A DNA stretch of 64,000 bases from Amycolatopsis sp. NBC_01488 (lineage in GTDB: Bacteria > Actinomycetota > Actinomycetes > Mycobacteriales > Pseudonocardiaceae), in contig NZ_CP109434.1 of NCBI RefSeq assembly GCF_036227105.1, positions 2,050,001-2,114,000 of the forward strand, given 5' to 3'. A model generated the notes under the pieces. The model searched no databases, was not told where the DNA came from, and saw only the letters and a list, made by a program, of their open reading frames with translations. Numbering within the stretch: the stretch's first letter is position 1; the number at the start of each line of letters is the position of its first letter. Below, one piece after another: positions 27,198-34,845 of this stretch. The translations under genes were made by a program, and so were the position numbers.

Positions 27198-27466
27198 CCG
27201 CCCGTGACGCCGGCAGACCAACCGGCCCCGTCTGTCACGACGGGGTGTGCATCACCTGCTCCGACACCGCGGTCGAGGTGACCGTGGTCGAGCTCCTCGA
27301 GCACGAGCTCGCTGTCGTGGACACCGGATCCACCCGGGAAGAGGTCAGTGTGGCGCTGGTCGACGCCGGCGTCGGCGACCGCATCCTGGTGCACGCCGGG
27401 GAAGCCATCGCACGCTTGGAGAGTCCTGATCCGGCCAAAAGCAGGCCGGCCGCTGAGCGGCAGTAA
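27194..27466 (+). CDS. HypC/HupF-like chaperone, divergent
   Basis: A 90-residue protein of the HypC/HybG/HupF family (OB-like fold: VCITCSDTAVEVTVVELLEHELAVVDTG...VGDRILVHAGEAIARL). Unlike canonical HypC it does not start with Met-Cys. It has an N-terminal extension of about 13 residues and a cysteine set VCHDGVCITC. In HypC the N-terminal Cys carries the Fe(CN)2CO unit; here an internal Cys would have to do so, or the protein has a different task such as holding the large subunit. The GTG overlaps the previous stop. Confidence 0.8.
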   Translation: MTARDAGRPTGPVCHDGVCITCSDTAVEVTVVELLEHELAVVDTGSTREEVSVALVDAGVGDRILVHAGEAIARLESPDPAKSRPAAERQ

Positions 27467-27546
27467 CCGTTGCCACGAAAGCCATCGGCCGTGGCTGTGG
27501 CCGGATCAGGAACAAAGAGCACAGTCCTAGCCGCGGGAGAACCGGA

Positions 27547-28230
27547 ATGACGCGGGACCACCCCGTCACCGACGGTCTCGAGGCGCTGTACCCGTTCCTG
27601 TACTCGGGTGAAAGCGACCTCGACGCCGTCCTCCACCAGGTCGAACAGTCCACTGTGGACAAAGTGCGCGAGATCGTCACCCTGCGCGGCGACGTGCTCG
27701 CGGCCGACCGCGACCGCCTGTTCGCGTGCGCGCAGGACCTGGCGCACGCGTTCCGCGGCGGCGGCAGGCTGCTCGCCTTCGGCAACGGCGGCAGCTCGAC
27801 CGACGCCCAGGACCTCGCCAGCCTGTTCCTCAGCCCGGCGGGCGACGCGAAACCGTTGCCCGCCTTCGGGCTCACGAACGACATCGCGGTGGTGACCGCC
27901 CTGTCCAACGACATCGGGTTCGACGTCGTGTTCGCCCGCCAGATCGGTGCTTTCGGGCGTCCCGGCGACATTGCGGTGGGCCTGTCCACCAGCGGGAACT
28001 CCGCGAACTTGATGCGCGCCTTCGACGAAGCCGCCCGGCGCGGCATGGTGACCGTCGGCATCGCCGGCTACGACGGGGGGAAGATGGCCGAGCTGGACAG
28101 CATCGACCACCTCTTCGTCGTCCCGTCACCGTCCGTGCACCGCATCCAGGAAGCCCAAACGACCCTCTACCACGCGCTGTGGGAGCTAACCCTCGGCGCG
28201 CTCGACGACTCCGGGGTTGACCAGCCGTGA
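27547..28230 (+). CDS. SIS-domain protein 2 of hydrogenase cluster
   Basis: A 227-residue GmhA-like SIS protein with intact phosphosugar loops: FGNGGSSTDAQDLASLF and GLSTSGNSANLMRAF, then GIAGYDGGKMAEL. It has an extra N-terminal helical region of about 45 residues relative to the first paralog. It should bind and perhaps isomerise a phosphosugar; with the degenerate paralog upstream it may form a heteromer. It ends with a GTGA overlap into hhyS. No sugar pathway genes are nearby. Confidence 0.85.
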   Translation: MTRDHPVTDGLEALYPFLYSGESDLDAVLHQVEQSTVDKVREIVTLRGDVLAADRDRLFACAQDLAHAFRGGGRLLAFGNGGSSTDAQDLASLFLSPAGDAKPLPAFGLTNDIAVVTALSNDIGFDVVFARQIGAFGRPGDIAVGLSTSGNSANLMRAFDEAARRGMVTVGIAGYDGGKMAELDSIDHLFVVPSPSVHRIQEAQTTLYHALWELTLGALDDSGVDQP

Positions 28231-29285
28231 CTCATGCCGCAGAGCAAACCGAAGAGCAGCCCATCCACATCCTCTGGATCAACGCGGGCCTGTCCTGCGA
28301 CGGCGACTCCGTCGCACTGACCGCCGCGACGCAACCGAGCATCGAGGAAATCGTCCTCGGTGCGTTGCCCGGCCTGCCCAAGATCGCGGTCCACTGGCCG
28401 CTGATCGACTTCGAATGCGGCCCCGACAAGGGGGCCGACACGTTCATCGAGTGGTTCTACAAGGCCGACCGCGGCGAGCTGGAGCCGTTCGTGCTGGTCG
28501 TCGAGGGCTCGATCCCGAACGAGGCGATCAAGGAGGAGGGCTACTGGTGCGGGTTCGGGAACAACCCCGAGACCGGCCAGCCGATGACGACCAGCGAGTG
28601 GCTGGACCGCCTGGCGCCCAAGGCCCTGGCGATCCTGGCCGCCGGCACCTGCGCCACCTACGGCGGCATCCACGCGATGGAGGGCAACCCGACCGGGGCC
28701 ATGGGCGTGCCCGACTACCTGGGCTGGGACTGGAAGTCCGGCGCCGGCATCCCGATCGTCTGCGTGCCCGGCTGCCCGACCCACCCGGACAACCTGTCCG
28801 AGACCATCACCTACCTGCTCTACCAGGCCGCCGGGCAGGCGCCGATGATCCCGCTCGACGACCACCTGCGGCCGCAGTGGCTCTTCGGCGCGACCGTGCA
28901 CGAGGGCTGCGACCGCGGCGGCTACTACGAGCAGGGCGAGTTCGCGACCGAGTACGGCTCCCCGAAGTGCCTGGTCAAGCTGGGCTGCTGGGGCCCGGTC
29001 GTGAAGTGCAACGTGCCGAAGCGCGGCTGGATCAACGGCGTCGGCGGCTGCCCGAACGTCGGCGGCATCTGCATCGGCTGCACCATGCCGGGCTTCCCGG
29101 ACAAGTTCATGCCGTTCATGGACGAGCCGCCGGGCGCGAACGTGTCGTCGCTGGCCAGCGGCGCGTACGGGTCGGTGATCCGCCGGCTGCGGAAGATCAC
29201 CGAGCGCAAGGCCGACACCGAACCGAAGTGGCGGCACAAGGGCACCAAGCTCGACACCGGCTACCAGGCAGGGGCGCGGTCATGA
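28227..29285 (+). CDS. hhyS: [NiFe]-hydrogenase small subunit, group 1h type
   Basis: A 352-residue iron-sulfur subunit that passes electrons from the NiFe site. There is no Tat signal and no C-terminal helix, unlike membrane-bound respiratory hydrogenases, which fits the group 1h (Hhy) high-affinity type. The proximal cluster motif is LSCDGDS (Cys24 and Asp27, where other groups have Cys), followed by AAGTCATYGG and PGCPTHP. The medial and distal sites lie in ATVHEGCDRGGYY, SPKCLVKLGCWGPVVKCN and GGCPNVGGICIGCTMPGFPD. It overlaps hhyL by ATGA. Confidence 0.93.
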   Translation: MTHAAEQTEEQPIHILWINAGLSCDGDSVALTAATQPSIEEIVLGALPGLPKIAVHWPLIDFECGPDKGADTFIEWFYKADRGELEPFVLVVEGSIPNEAIKEEGYWCGFGNNPETGQPMTTSEWLDRLAPKALAILAAGTCATYGGIHAMEGNPTGAMGVPDYLGWDWKSGAGIPIVCVPGCPTHPDNLSETITYLLYQAAGQAPMIPLDDHLRPQWLFGATVHEGCDRGGYYEQGEFATEYGSPKCLVKLGCWGPVVKCNVPKRGWINGVGGCPNVGGICIGCTMPGFPDKFMPFMDEPPGANVSSLASGAYGSVIRRLRKITERKADTEPKWRHKGTKLDTGYQAGARS

Positions 29286-31054
29286 CCGAAATGAAGGAAA
29301 AGACCGATCTCGTCGAGATGGCGTGGGACCCGATCACCCGGATCGTCGGCAGCCTGGGGATCTACACGAAGATCGACTGGGCGCAGAAGAAGGTCGTCGA
29401 GTGCCACAGCACGTCGTCGGTCTTCCGCGGCTACAGCATCTTCATGAAGGGCAAGGACCCGCGCGACGCGCACTTCATCACCAGCCGGATCTGCGGGATC
29501 TGCGGTGACAACCACGCGACGTGCTCGGTCTACAACCAGAACATGGCCTACGGCGTTCGCCCGCCGCACCTCGGCGAGTGGATCATCAACCTCGGCGAGG
29601 CCGCCGAGTACATGTTCGACCACAACATCTTCCAGGAGAACCTGGTCGGGGTCGACTACTGCGAGAAGATGGTCGCCGAGACCAACCCCGGCGTGCTGGA
29701 GCTGGCCAACCGCACCGAGGCACCGCACGCGGGCGACCACGGCTACCGGACCATCGGCGACATCATGCGCTCGCTGAACCCGCTCGAAGGCGAGTTCTAC
29801 CGCGAGGCCCTGCAGGTGTCGCGCAGCACCCGGGAGATGTTCTGCCTGATGGAGGGCCGGCACGTCCATCCGTCCACTTTGTACCCCGGCGGCGTCGGCA
29901 CGGTGGCGACCGTGCAGCTGTTCACCGACTACCTGACCCGGCTGATGCGCTACGTCGAGTTCATGAAGCGCTGCCTGCCGATGCACGACGACCTCTTCGA
30001 CTTCTTCTACGAAGCCATCCCCGGCTACGAAGAAGTCGGGCGGCGCCGGATCCTGCTCGGCTGCTGGGGCAGCCTCAACGACCCCGAGTACTGCGACTTC
30101 ACCTACCAGAACATGGAGTCCTGGGGCCGCAAGATGTTCGTGACGCCCGGCGTGGTCGTCGACGGCAAGCTCGTCACGACCAGCCTGCTCGACATCAACC
30201 TCGGGATCCGGATCCTGCTCGGCAGCTCGTTCTACGAGGACTGGGTCGACCAGCCGATGTTCGTCACGCAGGATCCGCTCGGCAACCCGGTCGACCAGCG
30301 CCACCCGTGGAACCAGCACACCATCCCGCGCCCGGCCAAGCGCGACTTCGACAGCAAGTACTCGTGGACGATGTCGCCGCGCTGGTTCGACGGCACGGAC
30401 CACCTGGCCCTCGACACCGGCGGCGGCCCGATCGCCCGGCTGTGGGTGACCGCGCTGGCCGGGCTCGTCGACACGCCGTACCTGAAGTCGACCGGCCACA
30501 GCGTCGTGATCAACCTGCCCCGCACGGCGACCAAGCCCGAGGTCACCTTCGAGTGGAAGATCCCGAAGTGGAGCAACGCGCTCGAGCGCAACCGTGCCCG
30601 GACGTACTTCCAGGCGTACGCGGCCGCGCTGGCGCTGCACTTCGCCGACCAGGCCCTCGGTGAGGTCCGCCAGGGCAACACCAAGACGTGGGAGCCGTTC
30701 AAGGTCCCGGACGAGGGCGTGAGCTGCGGCTTCACCGAAGCGGTCCGCGGCGTGCTCTCGCACCACATGGTGATCAAGGGCGGCAAGATCGCGAACTACC
30801 ACCCGTACCCGCCGACGCCGTGGAACGGCAGCGTCCGCGACAGCTTCGGCACGCCGGGGCCGTACGAGGACGCCGTGCAGAACACGCCGATCTTCGAGGA
30901 GAACAGCCAGGAGAACTTCAAGGGCATCGACATCATGCGCGCGGTCCGCAGCTTCGACCCGTGCCTGCCCTGCGGCGTCCACATGTACACCGGGTCCGGG
31001 AAAGTCCTGGAGCGCCTGCACACCCCGCACGCGTTCGGCGGGGAGCTCGGCTGA
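29282..31054 (+). CDS. hhyL: [NiFe]-hydrogenase large subunit, group 1h type
   Basis: A 590-residue precursor carrying the NiFe(CN)2CO centre. The L1 motif is SRICGICGDNH (Cys71, Cys74, His78) and the L2 motif DPCLPCGVH (Cys561, Cys564, His567). Cleavage after His567 would release a 23-residue tail, which requires the protease encoded at 33956. The sequence matches the actinobacterial high-affinity H2-uptake enzymes that scavenge atmospheric H2 in stationary or spore-forming cells. It is coupled to hhyS and to the NifU-domain gene (TGATG). Confidence 0.95.
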   Translation: MTEMKEKTDLVEMAWDPITRIVGSLGIYTKIDWAQKKVVECHSTSSVFRGYSIFMKGKDPRDAHFITSRICGICGDNHATCSVYNQNMAYGVRPPHLGEWIINLGEAAEYMFDHNIFQENLVGVDYCEKMVAETNPGVLELANRTEAPHAGDHGYRTIGDIMRSLNPLEGEFYREALQVSRSTREMFCLMEGRHVHPSTLYPGGVGTVATVQLFTDYLTRLMRYVEFMKRCLPMHDDLFDFFYEAIPGYEEVGRRRILLGCWGSLNDPEYCDFTYQNMESWGRKMFVTPGVVVDGKLVTTSLLDINLGIRILLGSSFYEDWVDQPMFVTQDPLGNPVDQRHPWNQHTIPRPAKRDFDSKYSWTMSPRWFDGTDHLALDTGGGPIARLWVTALAGLVDTPYLKSTGHSVVINLPRTATKPEVTFEWKIPKWSNALERNRARTYFQAYAAALALHFADQALGEVRQGNTKTWEPFKVPDEGVSCGFTEAVRGVLSHHMVIKGGKIANYHPYPPTPWNGSVRDSFGTPGPYEDAVQNTPIFEENSQENFKGIDIMRAVRSFDPCLPCGVHMYTGSGKVLERLHTPHAFGGELG

Positions 31055-31572
31055 TGACGGAAGTCGACCGGGTCGGCGAGCGCATCGAGCAGCTGCTGGG
31101 CGAGTTCTCCGGCGCGGACGCCGAACTCGCCGAGGACCTCGTCCACACGCTGCTCGAGTTCTACGGCGCCGGCCTGGCCCGGATCGTGGAGCTCGTCGAC
31201 CGGCCCCTGCTCGACCGCCTCGCCGAGGACGACCACGTCCGCGGCCTGCTCGTGCTGCACGACCTGCACCCCCGGTCGACGCACGAGCGCGTCACCGAGG
31301 CACTCGACAAGGTCCGGCCGTACCTGGGTTCGCACGCCGGCGACGTCGAATTCGTCGGGATCGACGACGGCGTGCTGCGACTGCGGCTGCAGGGCACCTG
31401 CGACGGCTGCCCGTCCTCGACGGTCACCGCGAAGTACGCCATCGAGCGCGTGGTCCGGGAGGCAGCGCCGGAGATCTCCGACGTCGTCGTCGAAGGGGTC
31501 GTGCCGGAGGAAACCGGTCCGGGCGGGCGGGCGCTGCTGCCGCTCGTGCCGTGTCCCGTGGAGGTCCCGTGA
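31054..31572 (+). CDS. NifU C-terminal-domain protein
   Basis: A 172-residue protein. The first 85 residues are helical (RIEQLLGEFSGADAELAEDLVHTLLEFYGAGL). Residues about 86-155 form a NifU-like/Nfu domain with the cluster-binding motif LQGTCDGCPSSTVTAKYAIERVV (CxxC). Nfu domains hand a 4Fe-4S cluster to target apoproteins; the place in the operon points to hhyS, which needs three clusters, as the client. The start overlaps the hhyL stop and the stop overlaps the next GTG. Confidence 0.85.
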   Translation: MTEVDRVGERIEQLLGEFSGADAELAEDLVHTLLEFYGAGLARIVELVDRPLLDRLAEDDHVRGLLVLHDLHPRSTHERVTEALDKVRPYLGSHAGDVEFVGIDDGVLRLRLQGTCDGCPSSTVTAKYAIERVVREAAPEISDVVVEGVVPEETGPGGRALLPLVPCPVEVP

Positions 31573-32186
31573 CGGGCGGCCTGCGCAGGTTCCGCACTCC
31601 CGTCCCGCGCGCCGCGCCGGGCGAGAAGTGCGAGATGTGCGCGGAACCGATCGGGGCGGGACACGGGCACGTCATCGACCTCGAGTCCCGGACGATCCTC
31701 TGCACCTGCCGGGGCTGCTACCTGCTGTTCACCCACCGCGGGGCGGGCGGGAAGCGGCACCGGGCGGTGCCGCAGCGGTTCCGGCACGCTCCGCGGTTCG
31801 GGCCGGGGACGGCGCTGTGGGAGTCCGCCGGGATCCCGGTGAAGACGGCATTCCTGTTCCGCAATTCGGTGCAGGACCGCCCGGTCGCGTTCTACCCGAG
31901 CCCGGCGGGCGCGACCGAGTCGCTGCTGCCGCTCGGCGCGTGGGACGAGCTGCTGGCGGACACGCCCGCGTTCGCCGACGTCGCCGACGACGTCGAAGCC
32001 CTGCTGCTGAACCAGCTCGACCTGGGCTTCGAGTGCTTCCTGGTGCCGATCGACGTCTGCTACGAGCTGGTCGGGCTCGTCCGCTCGACGTGGCGCGGCT
32101 TCGACGGCGGCACCGAAGCGCACGAAGCCATCGACGGGTTCTTCGCGAACCTTCGGGAGCGCAGCGAGGTCGTGACCGATGGCTGA
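31569..32186 (+). CDS. Hydrogenase-cluster accessory protein (DUF5947-like)
   Basis: A 205-residue protein with five closely placed cysteines: CEMCAEPIGAGHGHVIDLESRTILCTCRGCYLLF. This could be a zinc ribbon or an iron-sulfur site. The remainder is mixed alpha/beta with no catalytic signature. I believe it corresponds to DUF5947, a family seen in actinobacterial hydrogenase loci, but that is from memory. The GTG at 31569 is chosen because GGAGG lies 4 nt before it; a GTG at 31551 is possible. It overlaps the next gene by 8 bp. Confidence 0.7.
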   Translation: MTGGLRRFRTPVPRAAPGEKCEMCAEPIGAGHGHVIDLESRTILCTCRGCYLLFTHRGAGGKRHRAVPQRFRHAPRFGPGTALWESAGIPVKTAFLFRNSVQDRPVAFYPSPAGATESLLPLGAWDELLADTPAFADVADDVEALLLNQLDLGFECFLVPIDVCYELVGLVRSTWRGFDGGTEAHEAIDGFFANLRERSEVVTDG

Positions 32187-32808
32187 GCTGACCTTCGACT
32201 GCGTCGACGTCCGGCCGCTGAAGTACGCGGCGTCCCCGACGCTGGCGTTCAAGCTGCGGATCTCGGAGCTGACCGGGCAGCCCATCCACGCGATGGTGCT
32301 GCGCGTCCAGATCCGCATCGAGCCGCAGCGGCGCCGGTACGCCGACGACGAGTCGGAGCTGCTCACCGACCTCTTCGGCGAGCGTTCCCGGTGGGGTGAG
32401 ACGCTGAAGCCGTTCCAGTTCACGACGATTTCGGTGACCGTACCGGGGTTCTCCGGCGCGACCGAGGTCGACGCCGAGGTGCCGTGCACCTACGACCTGG
32501 AGGTCGCGGCCGGCAAGTACTTCCACGCGTTGTCCGAAGGCGTCGTACCGATGGTGCTGCTGTTCAGCGGCACCGTGTTCGGCAAGGGTGGCCCGGGGTT
32601 CTGGGTCGAGCAGGTGCCGTGGCACACGCAGGCCGAGTGCCGGATGCCGGTGGCCGTCTGGGACGAGCTGATGGCGCGGTACTTCCCGAACGTCGCGTGG
32701 ATCAGGCTGCCGCGGGAGACGGTGGACGCGCTGCTCAAGTACAAGGCGCGGCACGCGATCCCGACCTGGGAAGCCACGATGGACCAGTTGCTGGCCGGTG
32801 GGCCGTGA
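32179..32808 (+). CDS. Hydrogenase-cluster accessory protein (DUF6084-like)
   Basis: A 209-residue protein, beta-rich, with conserved-looking segments AELTFDCVDVRPLKYAASPTLAFKLRI, RIEPQRRRY, VTVPGFSGATEVDAEVPCTYDLEVAAGKYF and AWIRLPRETVDALLKYKARHAIPTWEATMDQLL. No enzyme motif, signal peptide or helix bundle is visible. I think it matches DUF6084 but cannot check. Its coupling to the neighbours by 8-bp and 4-bp overlaps says it is made in step with them and probably binds one of them. Confidence 0.65.
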   Translation: MAELTFDCVDVRPLKYAASPTLAFKLRISELTGQPIHAMVLRVQIRIEPQRRRYADDESELLTDLFGERSRWGETLKPFQFTTISVTVPGFSGATEVDAEVPCTYDLEVAAGKYFHALSEGVVPMVLLFSGTVFGKGGPGFWVEQVPWHTQAECRMPVAVWDELMARYFPNVAWIRLPRETVDALLKYKARHAIPTWEATMDQLLAGGP

Positions 32809-33959
32809 ACGTCCTCGAGCAGGCCCGGGCGGTCGGCGACGCCGTGCTCTACGAGGGCTACCTCCTCTACCCGTACCGGGCGTCGGCGGGGAAGAACCGC
32901 GTGCGCTGGCAGTGGGGCGTGCTCGTGCCGCCGTCGTACGCGTCGGCCGAGATCGGCGAGTACGCGTCGGCCCGCGTCGAGTGTCTCCTCGAACCCCTCG
33001 CGCACACGATCCTGCACGTCAAGCTGCGGTTCCTGCAGGCGCGCAGGCGGCTCGACTCCACGTGGGACGAAGCCGTCGAGCACGAGATCGACTTCGAGCT
33101 GCCGCTTGCGGAACTGCCGGCCGAGACGCCGTTCTCCGTGCCGGGCGACGGGCAGCGGACGCAGGAACTGTCCGGCGTCCTCACCGCCCGGGTCGACCCG
33201 CTCGACGGGCCGTTCGGCGGTACCCGGCTGCGCGTCGAGGTGCACAACACGACGTCGTGGCACTCCGACGGCATCCGCCGGCACGCCCTGCGGCACGCGC
33301 TGCTCGCCGCCCACCTCGTGCTCAGCGTCGACACCGGGCACTTCCTGTCGATGCTGGACCCGCCGGAATGGGCGAAACCGGCGGTCGAAGCCTGCCGGCA
33401 GGAGCGGCTGTGGCCGGCGCTGATCGGCGACACCTCACGCAGCACGGTGATGCTCGCGTCGCCGATCATCCTCTACGACGACCCGGCGATCGCGCCGGAA
33501 AGCCCGGGTGACCTCTTCGACGGCACCGAAATCGACGAGATCCTCACCCTGCGCACGATGGCGCTGACCGACGAGGAGAAGCGCGAGGCCCGGGCCACCG
33601 ACCCGCGCGCGGCGGCCATCGTGGACCGCGTCGACGCGATGCCGCCCGAACTGCTCGACCGCCTGCACGGCGCGATCCGGTCTGTGCGCCCGGTCGAGCC
33701 CTCGGTGACCGTCGCCGGGGTGCGCGTCGCCGAAGGGTCTCGCGTCCGCCTGCGGCCGAACCTCCGCGGCGCCGATGCCCAGGACATGTTCCTCACCGGC
33801 AAGACCGCGACCGTGCGCGTCATCCTGTCCGATGTGGACGGTGTCACGTACGTCGCGGTGACCGTCGACGACGACCCGGCCGCCGATCTGCAGCACGCCC
33901 ACGGCCGGTACCGGTACTTCTCCCCCGACGAGATCGAACCCCTGGAGGTCGCGGAATGA
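32805..33959 (+). CDS. Unrecognised 384-residue hydrogenase-cluster protein
   Basis: No family recognised. The first 270 residues are mixed alpha/beta (VLYEGYLLYPYRASAGKNRVRWQWGVLVPPSY at the start). The last 60 look like a small SH3-like barrel (GSRVRLRPN, ADAQDMFLTGKTATVRVILSDVDGVTYVAVTVDDDP), similar to nucleic-acid or partner-binding modules such as the nitrile-hydratase beta-type fold. It starts with GTG overlapping the preceding stop and its stop overlaps the protease ATG. It may bridge hydrogenase precursor and maturation factors, but this is a guess. Confidence 0.6.
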   Translation: MNVLEQARAVGDAVLYEGYLLYPYRASAGKNRVRWQWGVLVPPSYASAEIGEYASARVECLLEPLAHTILHVKLRFLQARRRLDSTWDEAVEHEIDFELPLAELPAETPFSVPGDGQRTQELSGVLTARVDPLDGPFGGTRLRVEVHNTTSWHSDGIRRHALRHALLAAHLVLSVDTGHFLSMLDPPEWAKPAVEACRQERLWPALIGDTSRSTVMLASPIILYDDPAIAPESPGDLFDGTEIDEILTLRTMALTDEEKREARATDPRAAAIVDRVDAMPPELLDRLHGAIRSVRPVEPSVTVAGVRVAEGSRVRLRPNLRGADAQDMFLTGKTATVRVILSDVDGVTYVAVTVDDDPAADLQHAHGRYRYFSPDEIEPLEVAE

Positions 33960-34453
33960 GACCACGAGTCCTGGTCGCCGGCATCGGCAACATCTTCCTG
34001 AGCGACGACGGCTTCGGCGTCGAGGTGATCAAGGAGCTGGAAGCCGCCGACCTGCCGCCCTGGGTGCAGATCGCCGACTACGGCATCGCCGGCATGCACC
34101 TCGCCTACGACCTGATGGGCGGCTACGACACGACCATCCTGCTCGACGCGACGCCACACGGCCGCACGCCCGGCACGCTCTCGCTCATCGAGGCCGATAC
34201 CGACGATCTCGCGACAGCGTCCTCGATCGACGCGCACGGCATGCAACCGGACGCGGTGTTCCGGCTGCTGCGCCTGCTCGGCGGCGACGCCGGGCGTGTG
34301 CTCGTCGTCGGCTGCGAGCCGGCGTGCCTCGACGGCGGGATCGGGCTGTCGCCGGCGGTCGAAGCCGCGGTGCCGGCCGCGGTCCGCGCCGTCACCGAAC
34401 TGGCCTGGGGCACCAGCCCGCGGCTGCCGGTCAAAGAGAAGACGGAGGTCTGA
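33956..34453 (+). CDS. Hydrogenase maturation endopeptidase
   Basis: A 165-residue HyaD/HupD-type protease. The conserved features are GIGNIFLSDDGFGVEVIKEL at the N terminus (nickel-sensing Glu/Asp), LLDATPHG (Asp) and DAHGMQPD (His), which together contact nickel in the precursor before cleavage. It removes the C-terminal tail of HhyL after nickel insertion. The ATGA overlap with the 384-residue protein ties it to the structural operon. Confidence 0.9.
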   Translation: MRPRVLVAGIGNIFLSDDGFGVEVIKELEAADLPPWVQIADYGIAGMHLAYDLMGGYDTTILLDATPHGRTPGTLSLIEADTDDLATASSIDAHGMQPDAVFRLLRLLGGDAGRVLVVGCEPACLDGGIGLSPAVEAAVPAAVRAVTELAWGTSPRLPVKEKTEV

Positions 34454-34454
34454 G

Positions 34455-34559
34455 ATGAAGCGTCTGCTGTTCCTGGCCCTGCTGCTCGGCGGGGTGACCT
34501 GGCTCGCCAAGCGCGTCGAGCCCGACGTCCGGCGGTACCTCGAGATGAGCCGGATGTAA
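34455..34559 (+). CDS. 34-residue membrane microprotein (DUF6893-like)
   Basis: MKRLLFLALLLGGVTWLAKR begins a 34-residue protein: one membrane helix at about residues 4-18, then a basic turn and a short amphipathic tail VEPDVRRYLEMSRM. It sits 1 bp after the protease stop and 5 bp before hypC, so it is clearly part of the transcript. Similar tiny proteins are annotated in actinobacteria (DUF6893, from memory). It might anchor the soluble hydrogenase near the membrane or the quinone pool. Confidence 0.7.
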   Translation: MKRLLFLALLLGGVTWLAKRVEPDVRRYLEMSRM

Positions 34560-34564
34560 CGGCC

Positions 34565-34837
34565 GTGTGCCTCGGGATCCCGGGCGAGATCATCGAAATC
34601 AGCGAGGAGCGACCGGACCTCGCGAAGGTGTCCGTGAGCGGTGTCAAGCGCACCATCAACATCGGCCTGCTGTCCGACGACCCGCCGGTGCCGGGTGAGT
34701 GGATCCTCATCCACGTCGGCTTCGCACTGTCCAAAATAGACGAAGACGAGGCCGCGGCCGCCCTCGACTTCCTCGAGAGCATCGGCAAGGCGTACGAGGA
34801 CGAAATGGCCGCGTTGCTCGAATCCCGGATCGAATAG
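34565..34837 (+). CDS. hypC: Hydrogenase maturation chaperone HypC
   Basis: A 90-residue canonical HypC: starts with MCLGIPGEIIEI, where Cys2 carries the Fe(CN)2CO intermediate with HypD, followed by an OB-like barrel and a C-terminal helix (DEDEAAAALDFLESIGKAYEDEMAALL). The start is GTG. It differs strongly from the second family member at 27194, so the cluster has two HypC-type proteins. hypD follows after 8 bp. Confidence 0.93.
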   Translation: MCLGIPGEIIEISEERPDLAKVSVSGVKRTINIGLLSDDPPVPGEWILIHVGFALSKIDEDEAAAALDFLESIGKAYEDEMAALLESRIE

Positions 34838-34845
34838 GAGTCGTC

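Noticed and set aside
29261..31030. 589-residue minus-strand frame opposite hhyL
   Set aside because: A mirror of the hydrogenase codons without any motif.
34565..34837. Treating hypC and the 27194 gene as a duplication
   Set aside because: They share only the family fold; the N termini and cysteine patterns differ too much for a recent copy.
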